Shown: piece by piece, positions 12,801 through 27,800 of the stretch
Numbering within the stretch: position 1 is the stretch's first letter
Layout of the letters: every line of letters begins with the position of its first letter
Assembly (NCBI GenBank): GCA_037783545.1
Contig: JBBELK010000095.1
Span: forward strand, 1,245,001 to 1,309,000
Source of the DNA: Henricia sp. BOLD:AAB3569
Taxonomy: Eukaryota > Echinodermata > Asteroidea > Spinulosida > Echinasteridae
Length of the DNA: 64,000 nucleotides
Direction: 5' to 3'
Program-made: the position numbers and the translations under genes
The notes under the pieces: generated by a model
The model's input: the letters and a program-made list of their open reading frames with translations, nothing else
What the model was told of the DNA's origin: nothing
Database searches by the model: none

Positions 12801-15800
12801 TGATTATTTTCTTGTAAAATTATATTATTTCGGCTGTAACATTAATTTGGATAGTTGCTACCGATTCAATCTTCACTTTGAGGAAGGTTTTCCCCGTCAA
12901 CTTGTTGATTAACTTTTGGGGTCATTGCAAATGATACATTGGGCCTTTAAGGCCTTCATTGCACCAATGACACAGGGCACTGATGGCAATTGTAACTAGA
13001 GATTTTGACGTCTGGAAACAAATCATATTCACATGGAGATTGTATAAAATAAAAATTTAACTTTATAACTTTTTTTATGCGGGCCACCAAATGACAAAAT
13101 TAGCTTAACTGCAATACTGACTGCACACTCAGTTGAAGAAGTTTGTTCAGATTCTTCCAGAAAATTGATTTCATTCTAACCTAACAATTACACCAAATAC
13201 CTCCCCAAAATACTGTCCATGGGAAGAAAAAAGAAAATTTGCAATCTCCAAATAGGCTGTGGAAGCAAAAAGGTTGGTGTAAATACTGCAGTGCTTTATG
13301 TATCCAGATAACTTAGTTTACAAAAAAATTGTGGTTTTACCCTTGAAAATACACAAAATTTCAGAATGGTAATCTGGTAAAAAAAATGACAAAATCTCAA
13401 CACCCATGGGGACTTTCGTGTCAACATTTTATGTTTGATTTTTCAGAGTTATGTTTAACTTTGTTTCATATCCTGAATTTTGGGAGAAAAAAAAATCAGA
13501 GCTGATGCAGTACTGCAGTACTGGTAATAAACTCCCGGAATAAATTATCATACGACCATATGGCTGGAAATAAATCTAACTCCAAGGTTTGGATAAATCA
13601 TGTGACCTTGATTTTTTTTAAAAATGTGTAAAACCAGCCAAATTTGGAAGTTTCTTTTCAGATTCTCTTCAGTCTATTTCGGAAAGACTTTCAGAATCAT
13701 GTATGGGTCTATTTCGAGCCCAACAAAGTCGATATGTCCCTTTAAAAAATGCCATTCTATTTTTGAAATGTACACTCAAGACATCAAGTCATGCTTTTTC
13801 TGACCTTTCTTGAAGAACGTCTTAAGAAGCTCCTGATCATGAGATTTTAAGAGAATCTCTTGAGTTAGGTTGATCACCCTTCCAACACAAGGAGGAACTC
13901 GTCTGAAACCTAGAACCCTGAAATCAAAATCAAAATTGTCAAGGAAACAAAATGCACATGCTGTAAGCGTAGTGATCTGGCTGCAATTTCATAATGATGT
14001 AACTTTTTCCTGAGGCAGTGGATATATGTCCAATGTGAACATGGTTTTAACCTTGTAACGTTAAGGTGTGGTTTGTACTCGAGTCATTCCACGGTAAAGG
14101 GGGCATTTTGGCAACACAGACCATATTTTCGAGAAAATACACATATACGCTCGTAACCGGGACGGCCTAAAAACACAAGTGTCCGTCCCGGTTACGAGCG
14201 TACATGTATATTGGAAATTTGTTCACAGGGTTTTTAGAAAGGCATGTTGTCACACTATTTGTAACCCTTTTTGGGCCTAAGTTATCTATTCAGAACAACT
14301 TCAACCTATTTCTTTTATTTTGAGACCAGACAAAGGTATTTCCTTGAAAATATGTCTGTGTTGCCAAAATGCCCCCTTTACTGTGGAAAGACCCTCTTGT
14401 CAAATAGTTTGGCTTAGCATTGATTTTTTTTGGCTGAACTGCCATTTTATCCCGATTATTTAGCTTGACTGAGCCTGTTCAATCTATTACATTTGTACGT
14501 AAATGGACCGTGATATATGAGGTGCACTAGTCTATACAGAGGCACCTGTGCGTGTAATGCTCACTTGTCCAGGTGAAAACCTGCTATTTCAGCATTGTGT
14601 CGCTCTTGGTCCAACCAGAAAGGCTCATCGTGGTTGTATTTGTAAACAAACTCCCTGGGCGATCTGAAAAGATTATAAAATGTGACAGAACATTGAAAGA
14701 TTTCATCAGAATCAAAAAGTTAAAGGCTTGAGAAACTAAATGGGAAAGTAACTCATTGTCTGTTGAAAACTGGATGCTATTTCATGTAATTATGTAAATT
14801 CCCCATTTTTGTGATCACAGAAAGTCAATGGCCCAAAATGTCAGTTGTATGCTAAAAAAGGCTAAAACGTACAAAAAGAGCGATTTAAAATACATCATAA
14901 GGGCAGTGTTTGCCTTTAACGTTTTTCCCAATTGGCAAACAGGGCCAGTTGGCGTCAGTCTTTACTGGCCCATCGGCATTTCAAGTGGCCCGGTTCAAAT
15001 TTCTTTATTTTTACTTCTTTACTTTTTTAAATAACTCACAGCCAGTTGTTTGATTTAACCAGTGAATAAACAAGAAAAATTTGCTAGATTTTCTCTGCAA
15101 TTTTCTCTAAATACCCTACATGTACCTAATGCATATTTTTAGCAGGGTAAGACAATGTGTGAGTTACGGCATGGGTCTGATTTATATCAACTGGCCAGCC
15201 GGTCCATTTGGGGAGGCTTTCCAACTGGCCCGAGACAATTTCAACTGTCATTTGGCCAACGGACCAGTGCTAATTCGAACACTGATAAGGGGCCTGTTCA
15301 AAGTTGTCAAAACTACAAAGCATAAGAAGGGGGAGTGGGGGAGTGGGTGCAGTAAAAAGTTGACATTTCTCAGTAGTGAAACAAATGTTGATTTAGAGTA
15401 TTTCGGGGGAAAAATACGCTCTGTAGAACCGTGAAAGTGTTCACAACTTTAGACGGCCCATGAAATAATACCCACTTCTTACTGTACATGTACAACACAT
15501 TGCAACACTAAAAAATTCCCAAAAGTCAACTTCAGCCTATTTCTTGGGTTTTTTAAAATTAAAATGCAAAATATGTTGCGTACAGACATGTACATGTAAC
15601 ATGGATGGAACATCTGTGATAATTGGAACATCTATGATAATGTTACAAACATAATTTTAGTACAGTATATATACATGTGTATGTGTATGTGCAATTATAA
15701 ATCGGTATGGGAAACTATATCACAGTTAAAGGAACACACCGGCTTACTGTTTACATAATGCAGCAATCTACCGTAGCATCCTTGACAATAATTTTTCGAT

Positions 15801-18800
15801 TGTCGTTGTGAAAAAAATTATCAAAATGTCACGTAATTAACTAGAAATGTTTAAAATTAACAAAAGATACCAAATGTTGGGCTATACGCTTTACCAGCCC
15901 TACGGTGATGTATTATAATAATAATAAGATTTCTAAGAACTCTGGATGCGGCAATAGGGCGACAATTGGGGAAGCCTTTCCCCGGGGACCACCGAAATTT
16001 CGGCAAGAGTCACTCAAATTGACACCAAATTTCTCTACCCTAAGCTTCCAAAAATGGTTACAGACCTAAGAGGTTCTAGACCTAATAAAAATGGTTCTCG
16101 ATTTAAAAAAAATTTGACCTAAACAAATTGTTTAAAAAAATTAAAAAAATATTAGGGCGACACAAAATTGTCGCCCTATTGAGCATGTCGCCCTATAGGC
16201 GGGTCAATATAGCACAAAAAATACCTCAACCTCAAAGAAATTGCAACAAATTGTTTTATTGCAATTTCCTGTACTTTCAAGCATGCTGAACAACATATCA
16301 AAAGTTGGACAGAAACGGAGCACGGGAAAGTGATCAAATTTGACGTTAAAAAATGGCCGCTAATTGTAAAGAATGTATTGTATATATAGTTATGGGAAAA
16401 AGTACCCTAACCTCCCAAAAATTCTAAGATTTTTCAACGGTTTCTGGTTCTACTGAATGTGGAGGATGGCAGGATAAAAGTCTACCAAAATCTAGCAACC
16501 GGAAATGGGTGAAATCTGGGTCAATTCCAAGATGGCCACCATAGACTGCCGAAGTGTGACGTGCGTTGCCATGGCGATTGGATCTAAACTATCATGGCCG
16601 TCGGGAAAACTACCATTGGAAAAGCACTGGGACACGGTTGAGTGATTTTTAGCTTAGATCCAATTGCCTAGGCAACCGACAAAAGGTGACGTATTCACTT
16701 CGGCAGTCTATTGACCTTGAAAATCGCTAAAATGGCTTTAACTTCTTTAATATTTGGAGTAGAACAGTGATTTAAATGTCCACCCTAGGGTTGTTAGGGC
16801 CAGGGAATTCACTGGTATCCATACAATTTTAATGCAACCTTCGACAAACAATAAAAGCCACAAACTCAAAATGGCGGTCATAATTACATGTACAGGCATG
16901 GGAGGGGTAGAGACAATAACTTCCTCTAATCTAAGTGCTGATGTCAGCTTCTTTTATTGGGCAGTAATGTGCATATCATGATCCCCTCCTGTGGCAAGGC
17001 TGGCTGCATCAACCACCGCACGAGGCTACGAGCCGCTAAGGCAGGGTGCACCACTCTGCCAGAATTGCCTCCCCAACAACCTGCACTTCTAGGGCTGTTT
17101 TTGAGACGCGCTATTCAGGCACGTCAGCTCACCACATGCAGGTTTAATCAGGAAAAACCCTTAACAAACTTCCCAGCTAACACATAACGTTCTGCGAACG
17201 TTCGCTGAATGTTCGTTTTAAACGTCGAGGGGACGTTCCCCGAACGTTCGTGGAAGTTACGTTAGTTTTGAACGTCGAGGGGACGTTGTGCCAACGTTTG
17301 AATCTAACGTTACACTATAACGTTCAAAGAACGTTTTTTAATAACGTTCGGAGAATGTTCATTTTTGGTCACGTTCGTTTTGAACGTTGAGGGGACGTTC
17401 TGTGGAAGTTTGAATATAACGTTGCAGTGTAACGTTCTAAGAACGTTCCGAGAACGTCGTTAACAAAGCAGATCGCACAGAGATTATTTTTCCGTAAATT
17501 TCACGAAAAATTGCATTGTTTTAAGTTTTACGTTGTATAACCACGCACTGCCCGATTTGAAATGTATGTACTTTTGTATATAAAACTCATCTATAGTCTA
17601 AAAAGGTAAGATTTTCAAGAAATAGTACAAAATGTGGTTTCCAATGTCAGCCAACCGTGACTACATACGAAGGAAATTCAAGGAGCATATATATCAAGCG
17701 TATACTTACTATACATAGTAAGAGGAAGTGACTGAGGAAGAGCCCTTGATTACGTAATGCGTCACAATGCGTCATAATGCGTCATAATAAAGGCGTTGTA
17801 CAATTGACACGTCCCCTGAAAACTCCACACAATTACGTTCCCCGGACGTTATTTGCTTAGCTGGGTTGGCCATCTACCATCTCTGCCCAGCTTGAAGCCT
17901 GCCCAACCAGGGCAAACCCTGCCCGATGCCATCCTAGCCCAGCCCGGAATGCAGCGCACCCCACCCGCCCCGCCCAAAGCCAGCCCAAAGCCACGCCAGC
18001 CCAGCTCGAAGCACTCCTAGCCCAGCCTGAAGCCAGCCCACCAATCACACCAGCCCGCTCAATCCCTCCTATCACACCAGACCAGCCCAGCCCCGCCGCA
18101 GTCCAGGCTAGCCCAAAGCCAGCCAAGCCCAGCACGAAGCCGTGTGTACCCGTACCCGTGTGTACCCGTAAATCATACAGCAATGATATTATTTTTTACT
18201 ACTGTACTACTGAGAATCCTGTACCTAAAAGCTCAAAGAAAGTAAGTGTAATAGGTTTTTATCCTGATTAAACCTGCGTGGGGTTAGTTGACCTCCTGAA
18301 TCGCGCGTCTCAAAAACAGCCCAAGAAGTGCAGGTTCTCAGGAAGGCAATTCAGGCAGTGTGGCGCACCCTGCCTAAGCGGCTTGTACGGTGGCTGATGT
18401 AGCCAGCCTTGCCACAGAAGGGGATCATGTCATACACATTACTGACCGAAAAAATAAGCTACTACTGACTGCAGTTAGAGAAGTTATTGTCGCTACCCTT
18501 CCATGCCTGTAATTATGACCGCCATTTTGAGTTTGTGGCTTTTATTGTTTGTCGAAGGTTGGATTAAAATGGCCCTGAAAACCCTAGGGTAGACATTTAA
18601 ATCACTGTTTTACTCCTGATATTAAAGAAGCTACAGTCATTTCAGCGATTTTCAAGGTCAACGGCAGCCATCTTGAAATTAACCCAGATTTCCAGTGGCT
18701 TTATTTTGGTAGACTTTTTTCCCTGTTATTCACCACATTCAGTAGGACCAGGTTGGGGTACTTTTTTACATAAATATACCCCTCTATTTAACCTTTTTCA

Positions 18801-21800
18801 TGTTGGCGGCCATCTTGTTTTTGACGTCATTTTTGGAGGCTTTCCCGTGCGTCAAAATTGTCCAACTTTTGATATGTTGTTCGTCACATCGAATAGTACA
18901 GAAAACGATCATAAAACGTTTTGTTGCAATTTTTTTGGGGTCAGGTGGTATATTGACCCGCCTATTAATATAGCTTTTTTACACAAAAATTGTCGCCCTA
19001 TCCTAGCAAACAGAGTTTTTGTAATGCGCACATATCCACCCTGCTGGGTGTTTGTAAATAAAGGTGGCGTTTGATATGGGTCGACACGTGTTTAACCTTG
19101 TTTGCTTGTTTTCCCTGACTCGACACCTTGCATGATCCCCCAGGTCAGCGCTGACTCGAGGAAGCAACTCGAATGCAACTAGTTGGTTTCTCCAACTTAC
19201 ATCCACAATATGCCGTTTTTTCTTCGGATATTATTTATCGCCGCGAAGCAAAGACGCAAAAACATGAGAGATTCTCTCGTCCATGTCAACACCCAGAAAC
19301 CCTTAAATCTGTTAGCAGTTTTGTGTATAAATTGGAAAATATGGTATGTACATGTAGTGTTCGTAGGACATTATTTTCAAACAAGAAGAGAAACCAACTG
19401 CGAATGACAAAAGCAACTCGCACTTCGTGCTGGTTTCTTTGGCTGGAAATAAAACTAATTCCAACCAGAAATCAGGTTCGGATAAATCACGTGACCTTGA
19501 TTTTTTGAAAAATACTCAAAAACGGCCAAACTTCTATTTAGTTTATTTTGGAACTACTTTCAGAAATTACACGAGAAAGGAAACAAAGATCATGTGTGAA
19601 ATTTGCGAAGTTCCCCTTTGCGCTGTCCCTTGTTTCAAAGATTATCACAGGTAAAGTGATAAAGAAAATATATAATCTGAAGGAAAGAACTGAGTTGTGT
19701 GAATAAAATACCTTGCAAAAACGAGTGTTTGTCTTTGTTTCATTTTACTTGAATTGTAGTCCATAAACGGTGAATAGGTGTTTACAAATATTTTGTAAAG
19801 TTGCAAAAACAACTACCGGTATGCGTAATAGTGAAAGTAGCAAAGAGTCGATTGTTACGACCGAAAACTATTAGCGTGCAATGTACCAACATTGCCCGGT
19901 CGGGTGCACGGTGTGACCCGGCGTATACCCTAGACACCGCCCGGTGGCCCACTGCACGAGTCCTCGGTGAAATTAATACCGGCCCACCAGCAACCGCTCG
20001 TATAAAAATACCGGTGGCAAGGGGTTAAATACTTTCCATCTCAAAGAGTGAGTACATAAAGTACAATTCATACAAAATGGTTTAAAAGCCATTTTAATGA
20101 TTTTTGTACGAAAAATAACACATCAGGTGTAACGGGGGACACTAAATGTCACACTTTTGGACCCCTAATTTATAGAAAGACCCTATTGATATGTAAAATG
20201 TTAAGCTAATTTTCCAATCATGTGCCAAACTGAAACAGCTGTAGAGTTTGACGCTCACATGAAGTGGCTTTCATGTACAGTACATGTAGATAGATGTAGG
20301 CCTTTAGATGTACACACTTTTCCTTTTACATACGTACTTATGTATGTATGGATCAAACAATGCCAACAACCATGAAGCGTTATCAAATCAATTCTTGTCT
20401 GTTGACGTTGACTATATGTCTGGAACAGCTGCTGCTACAATCAATGCCTAGCTAATTATAATATGATGCACACGTTTTGATTCTAAGGACCTAAAGTGTG
20501 AAATTTTTATGCATGTAAAAATGGCTTTTTGAAGTTAGCCAAATTTTTAAAAAGAAATTCCTGGGCATATTTATAAATAATGTGTAGAATATTTCAAATA
20601 ATTTACAGTACAAACAGTCAGACATGTCTTGGTATCATAGTTTTTTATAATATTCAGGAAAATGTTTTAACGTTTCAAGTTTCAAAATGTCCCACTTGCA
20701 TTTAGAAGATCACACTAGTTTATTGAATCATTCTCGTCATATTTTAGGTAATATCAACAAATTATGTGTTTGATTCAAAGGCAGTTATTTGCCAAGGGTA
20801 ATTTTTCTCTGAAGCCCGGTATTTATTTAAAAAATCAACTCGGGAAGGGTCATAACAACATAAGGGGGACACTGTGTACCGTTTTCACTTTAGATGCAAG
20901 TACATTAGAAGAGGGCTTATAAATGCCATCTCAAAAACCAACAAGTCCTAGAGTTCAATATCATATTTTTCTCATTACCATTCTAAAATTTTGCACCCTT
21001 AGTCCAAATATTTTCAAGGATATCATTAAAAAAAACACCAATGCTTTGTAATCTAATTTATCTGGTTACACAAAGCAGTGCAGTAATTACACCAACCATT
21101 TTTTGCTTCAACATCCAAATTGGAGATTGCAAATTTCCCGTTTTCTTCCCATGGAAAGTATTTTGGGGAGGTATTTTATATGATTGTTACATGTAGGTTA
21201 GAACAAAATCCGTTTACAGGAAAAATCTGAACAAGTCCAGCTGGAAACAAAGGTCGAGTTCGGGCGGTCTGTTCTTGACACGGGCAAGTAGTTCTCGGTG
21301 GATAAGTGGTGTGTGATAGGTAGTCGTGTTCCTGCCATTCGGGCGCTAGAATATTGTTCGCGTGTCAAGGACAGACCACCCGAACTCGACCAAAGGATGA
21401 CGACACACAAAATAATGCCTTCATTGTAGTTCATCTGAATAGGAAGTGTCTTAAATTAAAACCCGAGAGACTTGTGACAAACTTAAGACAGCTTGTGATC
21501 ATGGACTTGTATGAATTTCCTGCCGAGCTGTCAAACTTAAAGAAAATCAGAAATGTTCACAGATTTACGCCCAACTTACACAATATAAACATGATGACTG
21601 TAGAAAACTTCCCCTGAAATGGTTTTGTCTGAAGTGCTATAGTCTTTGAGAAATGAGTAAAACAATTATTTTTCGCCCAAAAAACCATTTCGCCCAAGTG
21701 ACATTTTGCCCCCAAACCACTTCGCCCGAGTGCCATTTCGCCCCAAATTAATTCGTCCAAATGCCACTTCGGCCCAAAACCACTTCATGCACAGGCCGTG

Positions 21801-24800
21801 GTTCAGGGCGAAATGGCTCAGGGCGAAGTGGTTTTGGGGCAAAATGACTGCAAACCCTTTTTTTACTGTTTTCTCAAAAGTTAGACAAAGTACGGAGCTG
21901 GTTTTTGCTCAGGTTGGTTTTAATCATGCATATCTTCAATCACACAGGGGGATAAAACTATTTGTAACAGTTTACCAATCATGTATACTATCTTTAAGAC
22001 AAACCTCATAGGTTTAACAATGGCCCTGTTGCCATCAGCTAATCTGAAGTCCAGTTTCACCTGGCTCCCTCCTTTGAACATGGACGTGTTTGCTATCTTG
22101 ACGGTTGCTAAGTCGCGAATCAAATCCGTCATATAAGGAGCGTCTTCTCGGTACAGAGCATCCTGGTGGATGTCGTGGTGAAACTGTTGCCAGGGGTGAC
22201 CATCCCTGTTTGCATTAAGAAAGAAAACGTGTCACTCACTGAGTATATTGTACCACATTGTTGTACATTATTAGTTATCCCACGAGCGAGGACCGAGTGA
22301 GCACAGTTTTACCAGTCTATTTATATAGCTTAAATGTTATCAAACTTTCATTGATGCTCGCTTTGTGATATTAAATGAGGAAGATCTGAAGGAAATTTTA
22401 AAGACCTATGAATGTACTACAGCTGCCCGACAGAACATTTATTTATAAGGTACATTTAAATTTCCGGAATTTCCCTGCTTTTATTCAGGTCATGGTTAAG
22501 ATTATTGTTCCTTGGTGATCTCGACTCGGAAGCCATCACTATGCCCCTCGGCTTCTGCCTCGGTGCATAGTCAAGGCTTCGAGATCACTGAGGGTCTACA
22601 TGTGTATTTAACCATGCCCCTCATTGCAGTCAATATTTCTCCTCAAACCATGCTGTAAAGTGTAGGCTTTCAAACATTTTTAAGCATTCTGAGGCTTTTC
22701 AAGTCCCCAAAGATTGACGTTATTAATCAAAAGCATTAATGAAATTCTTCATAGAATGAATTAAAGTACATTTACGGTACATGTACATGCATGTGCCAAA
22801 CCTTTGGAGCTGATGATAGATCATCCTGAGATCTCAGGGAATTTCCACTATGCGAAGCGACGTGACAATACCCTGAGGAAATACACGCAAATCTGTGGAG
22901 CGAGCCGGCTGTTGTCTTGAGCCAACTCACGCCCGAGTCATTTTGATGTAATTTAATCAATTCGGTCATGTTATGCCGAAAAGAAACAATTTCTATACTT
23001 TCCAGAAATTGTATTGGGTTCCGTTCCTTATGACTGTCCCATTCCTACCAAACTTTCAAACGACGAACCTTATTTACTCCGCAGTTGTTCACATTAATAA
23101 CAGGGATGCATGCTGACGAATGTAATGGAACGGATTCCCCAGTATGCTTTAAATAGCAGCCAATCGCCGACGCGGACAACGGCCAGCATTACCGAGTACA
23201 TGTATCACATGCATGCACGGTGTTTACAATCTGCGCGCGTTACATTTGAATGCCTGCAATCGTGCTACAATGCACTGCAAGCGTCCCGATTGGTCCAGCA
23301 GAGGCGACAAGATTTCTGTCGCTAGTCCCACCGCCAAATGGGGCCTTTTTCAACAGGGCCACTGTACGCAGGAGTTACGGTAGGGAGTGCGTTAAAGGGG
23401 CACTGTTGCAAGAGGATGATGATAGATATGTGGAAGATTTTTAATTTACCCCAAATTTAGGTCCTGGAATTAAAACTTTTTTTTTAACTGAACAAGCAAA
23501 CAGGATTTAACAGAGCAAAGCAGTTTCTGTGCTGTGCAATGATGGCTTTAAAGGGATACATTGCTTTGGATAAAAATAAAATGGACATTATCAAAAAGTA
23601 GAATATAAAGATTCCCATAAACATACCTTCAAATTGTATGGTTTGTGTTTAATTTCGTGTCAAAAGAATTGCCACCATTTTGTACACATGTAGAACCAAA
23701 TTTTTGACTCCACAAAATGGCGTATGTAACTTGACCCGTAGTCGTATTCCAGTCGCATCTTGTTGAAGCACCCTTGCACACAGTCCGCGGCGCGCCGCTC
23801 TCACGAGTAGGCTAAGGGGCGACATAGCAAGGGTCGAGTCTGTCAGGGGGGAGTCGGTCGTCTACCTCTCGCGGGTCAGGTCAGCGGCCAATTTTTGTTT
23901 TTTAAATCATTAATCTCTAATTACAACACATTGTGAGTGTTTTAATGCATGAACAACTCTTCAAAGGTATTTATAAGAAACATTTCCAAACGGCAAAATC
24001 GTGGGGACATTGAAGGCAATGTGTCCCTTTAAGTCAAGACAAGAGGAAGACTAAAAATAGTACTTGATGATGAGTCACTCGATCCAAACCAAATGAAGGA
24101 AAAACTTTAGCCAGTTCTCTGACACATATCTGTCACTACTTGGCTGCTTAAAACTAAAAGGCGTCATACTAAATTACTACTGCAAGGGAATTCAGCACAC
24201 TGGTCTAGTTTGTACACGAGGTCTTTTGTGCAAACTTTGCAGGCATCTTGTCTTTAAAATTTACAGATTACCTGCACTTTCCACCCTGGGCACAAATTTA
24301 TTAACATTTTCCACACTGCAAGTACATGTACATGTATAATCAGGATTTCTCATCAGGATTTCTCATCAGGATTTCACTTCCTGGTAGTTTGTAATGCACC
24401 TATAATTTGTTTCCCCCACCCCTCCCTCCCCGCGCTGCCCCACCCCCTAGGTGGGGGTTTGGTCACATTTGTCATGCCCCAGGGTGGGGCATTTGACCCA
24501 TTTTCTGTGCATGTCTTCCCACGGATTTCCATTATACTGACAATTTCTTTTGCGACCTTCACTCTAAGTTTTGAAGTTAAGGAAAATTTGTTTATTATGA
24601 CCTATTTGGTTATTTTATTTCCGACATGAACACAACAATGTCATAATGGCGATGCAAGTGGCGTGAAAAATAAAAAGTTTGTTTCAAAATATAAAGAATT
24701 TATACAGTAAGAGAGTTTGTGTTTTTATTGTTGTATACCCAGAGCTGCCAACCCTCCCGGATTTTGCAACAGATTCTTCGGAAAATTACTAATTTTGTGA

Positions 24801-27800
24801 GTCCTGACATGGATAAAAACCCTCCTGGATTGTCAATGCATAGTTCCGACCTGTCAATCAAGCCGAACCCGCGACCAATCACAACAGAGCTAGCAGACGG
24901 CGCCCACAAAGGTCAAAGTGATGCAATCATCACAAACAATCCGCGATGTTCTGCCCATACAGTTTGTATGTTGTATGCGCCAGTGACCGGGTGAATTTTT
25001 GTTTCAATGTTGGGCGATTCGCTGTTCGAAGGTAGGAAAGCGCATTTTTATGAACATATGTCATCCCTGCATTACTAGCCCTTCGCTCAGTGTGTGCTAC
25101 AGTAACTGTCGACCTCAAAACATAAATACCTTTGGGTTTTCTCCAATGAATCTGTGCTTTCCATGCCAAGTCCCGTTGCTTTGTACGTAGTCTCGCCATT
25201 TTTTTGCGATGGCTTGTGAGCACATAGCAACAATATCAAAGGGGGCGGGGTTAACTGGGCAATCTCGGAACTATGCATTAACAACCTTGGTTGGCATGTC
25301 AAGTGTATTTGTGGCCATTTTGAGGGTGAAAACTGATGCTTTTTTGGGGCGTGTGAGAGCTGGGATTTAATGGATACTCGTTGAGGCCGATGACCTTGGA
25401 ACCTACATTCCACGTCCCATTCGAAAAAAAGCGATTGTAGGCGTCTACTTTCAAATACTGAAAGGCAGAGGCCTGTTTTTGGCTGATATATGGGTAATTC
25501 CCAAAATTAGGGGTCCAAAATGTTTGGTGTCCCAGTTACCGGTACGTACGACACTCTCTGCTTCAAAAATTACCACTTATGACCACAAAATCTCAGTAAT
25601 GGACTGTGGCCTGTGATTATAGGGGGCAGCATCATTTTCTTTAATATTTTGTTTTCTGATTCCTGAAAAATATTCAAAACAAAAGACCATAAAGGCTTAT
25701 AATTTGTTCCATGGTATTGGATAGGAGTTTGGTGTCCCGGGTTACCTACGCCAATGAAAATTGGCTGTAGAATGAGTTTGCATTAACCTTGGTGCCATAT
25801 CTACACACAAACATTAAATTTGAGTGGCATTTGTTCAAATAAAAATTATTATTTTCTACTGGGAAACCTCTTTCAATCATTAAAAACACTTGGAAATCTT
25901 AAAAAGCATGTCACACTTTTGGACCCCTAATTTTGGGAATTACCCATATGCTATGCTCTTTGTACTTGGCCCTGCCTTTCAATTTAAACGTTTTTTTCCC
26001 CATCAAAATCGTTGCTCAAAATGGAATCTTTATAAGCAAGTCTTTTTACAGGAAATTGCAATTGTTGGTAAAATCAAAATCTCTACACGTTCTACATACA
26101 TGTACATGTACCTCCCTGGCCGTAATAGTCTCAAAACTGACGTATGTTATGTACTGACTACGGAGACGAGTGTACGGGAATCAACAGTGTCGTTTATTCA
26201 GACACACAGGTCGTAAGTCAACTGTAACTACGGTGCTCAATACATGACATCTCCTTTTCTTTCTTTAAACAAACAAGTATTTAAAGTCTCTGAAACATTG
26301 ATTAGAGTCCAAGTGTGATTAACACAATTTTCGACTGTTCATGAAGAACTCAACGCTGATGGTTCTTACAGCTGGAATCCAATTGAGATGTCATCAGTAA
26401 GGGGTTCAATGTTCATTTCAATCAACTGAAGTATTTTCCTCCTTTTGAGAACAATGTGAACATTATCAAGGTGTCCTTTTTATTTTATTTAACTAAACTA
26501 AAAAAGAAACAGTAAAAAGAAAATCGGTTCGGTTTTGCCATTCGCTTTTGGCGGAACAGAAAAAACAAAAACTTGAATGTGAAAACTGATCACATGTTTT
26601 TTTTTTTTAACCAACAAAATTTGATAGTGATTAATATTTTATGTAATCACTGAACCGAACAGTAATCTGAAGAAGAAACTGTTTTAATTAGAACTTTGAA
26701 GAAGAACTTTTGAAGAAGATCCTTCACAAGTCCAGGCGTGTTGGGGGTTTGCTGACTCGTCCGCTTCTCGTCACATAGGTCGGCGGGGTTGCAATGCTGG
26801 CTTCCGTAGTGGGCTCAGGGGGTTTAGGCATTGGCTTGGGAGTTGAGGTGCGGTGTTCTTCCATGGGTTTGGCTGCTGGTGTCTTTGCTGGAGTGGCAAC
26901 TGGCGTTGTGACTGGCAAGGTTGCACGGTCGAAATTTGCTGTATTGCGATGAAGAGGTTTGTTGGCTTCGTGAGTGGCAAGACGAAGATGCCGTCTGTTT
27001 CTCCTGTATTTGCGGCCATTGTGTTCGACCACATAGGAACGTGGTGTTGAGTGATGATCAACAACTGTAGCTGGGAGCCAACGGTTTGAACCTGGAAGTG
27101 GGACCATTCGGACTGGATCTCCAGAGATGAGTGGAGGAAGGTTTTGACCGGCTTTCTTGTCATAGTAGAACTGCTGTTTAGTTTTGTCGTTGTTGAGATG
27201 CCGTTTCACTTCTGGGGTGCTGTACAGCTTCGGTTGCAGTAGCGACTTCGCTGTTGGTAGCTTATTCCGGGGTCGGCGTCCCATTAGTAGTTGGGCTGGA
27301 GATAGGTTGCAGCTGGCTAAAGGTGTTGTGCGATAGTCAAGAAGAGCCAAGTGTCTGTCTGGGCACTTCTTCCATAGGCGTTTGACCGTTTGGACGGCTC
27401 GTTCTGCCTCGCCGTTCGACTGTGGATGATAAGGTGAGGAAGTGATGTGTTGTATCTCATAGTCCTTGCTGAAGTTGTTGAACTCAGATGAGGAATATTG
27501 TGGGCCGTTGTCGGTTCTCAGCTTTTCTGGGATACCATGACGACTGAACTGTGCCTTCAGTGCATCTATGACTGATGTGCTGCTCATGTCCGGCAATTTG
27601 TCCACCTCTATGAATTTCGAGAAGTAGTCAACTGTGACGATGTACTGTTGTCGCTCGAAATCGAATATGTCGCAGGCTAGCTCACTCCATGGTAGGTCTG
27701 GAAGCTTGGTGGGCTTTAGCGGTTCTGAATGTTGACGGTTCTGGTTGGAGTTGCACAGATGACAGTCTTGAACAAGGTTTGTAATCTGTTCACTCATGCC

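Larger units (their letters stand above)
15956..19000. mobile_element. 3-kb fold-back element with AGGGCGACA ends
   Basis: The ends read ATAGGGCGACAATT and, inverted, ATAGGGCGACAATT. Long arms (about 16195-17162 and 18250-18966) are roughly 80% complementary, including GGCGGGTCAATATA, CAAAATGGCGGTCATAATTA and GATGCAGCCAGCC-like blocks. It lies in FAM20 intron 2 and carries a small MITE (16541-16710), an AACGTTC element (17172-17865) and a GC-rich repeat in its loop. Confidence 0.65.

Noticed and set aside
13918-13962. Upstream acceptor TTACAG near 13960 for FAM20 exon 4
   Set aside because: It would insert a Phe/Asp-rich stretch not seen in the family and is not needed once exon 3 ends at 14565.
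14578-14582. GT at 14579-14580 as donor of FAM20 exon 3
   Set aside because: It leaves the wrong phase for exon 4, and translation beyond it (GFHLDK) is conserved; the donor at 14563-14564 fits both.
17857-18183. 108-aa minus-strand ORF rich in Gly/Ala/Trp
   Set aside because: Translation of a GCCCAGCC low-complexity repeat.
20345-20460. Possible small exon around a GTACATACGTACTTATG-rich patch
   Set aside because: Low-complexity TACATGTA sequence without coding pattern or splice context.
22772-22969. 65-aa minus-strand ORF as an extra FAM20 exon
   Set aside because: No similarity to the family and phase is already satisfied between exons 1 and 2.
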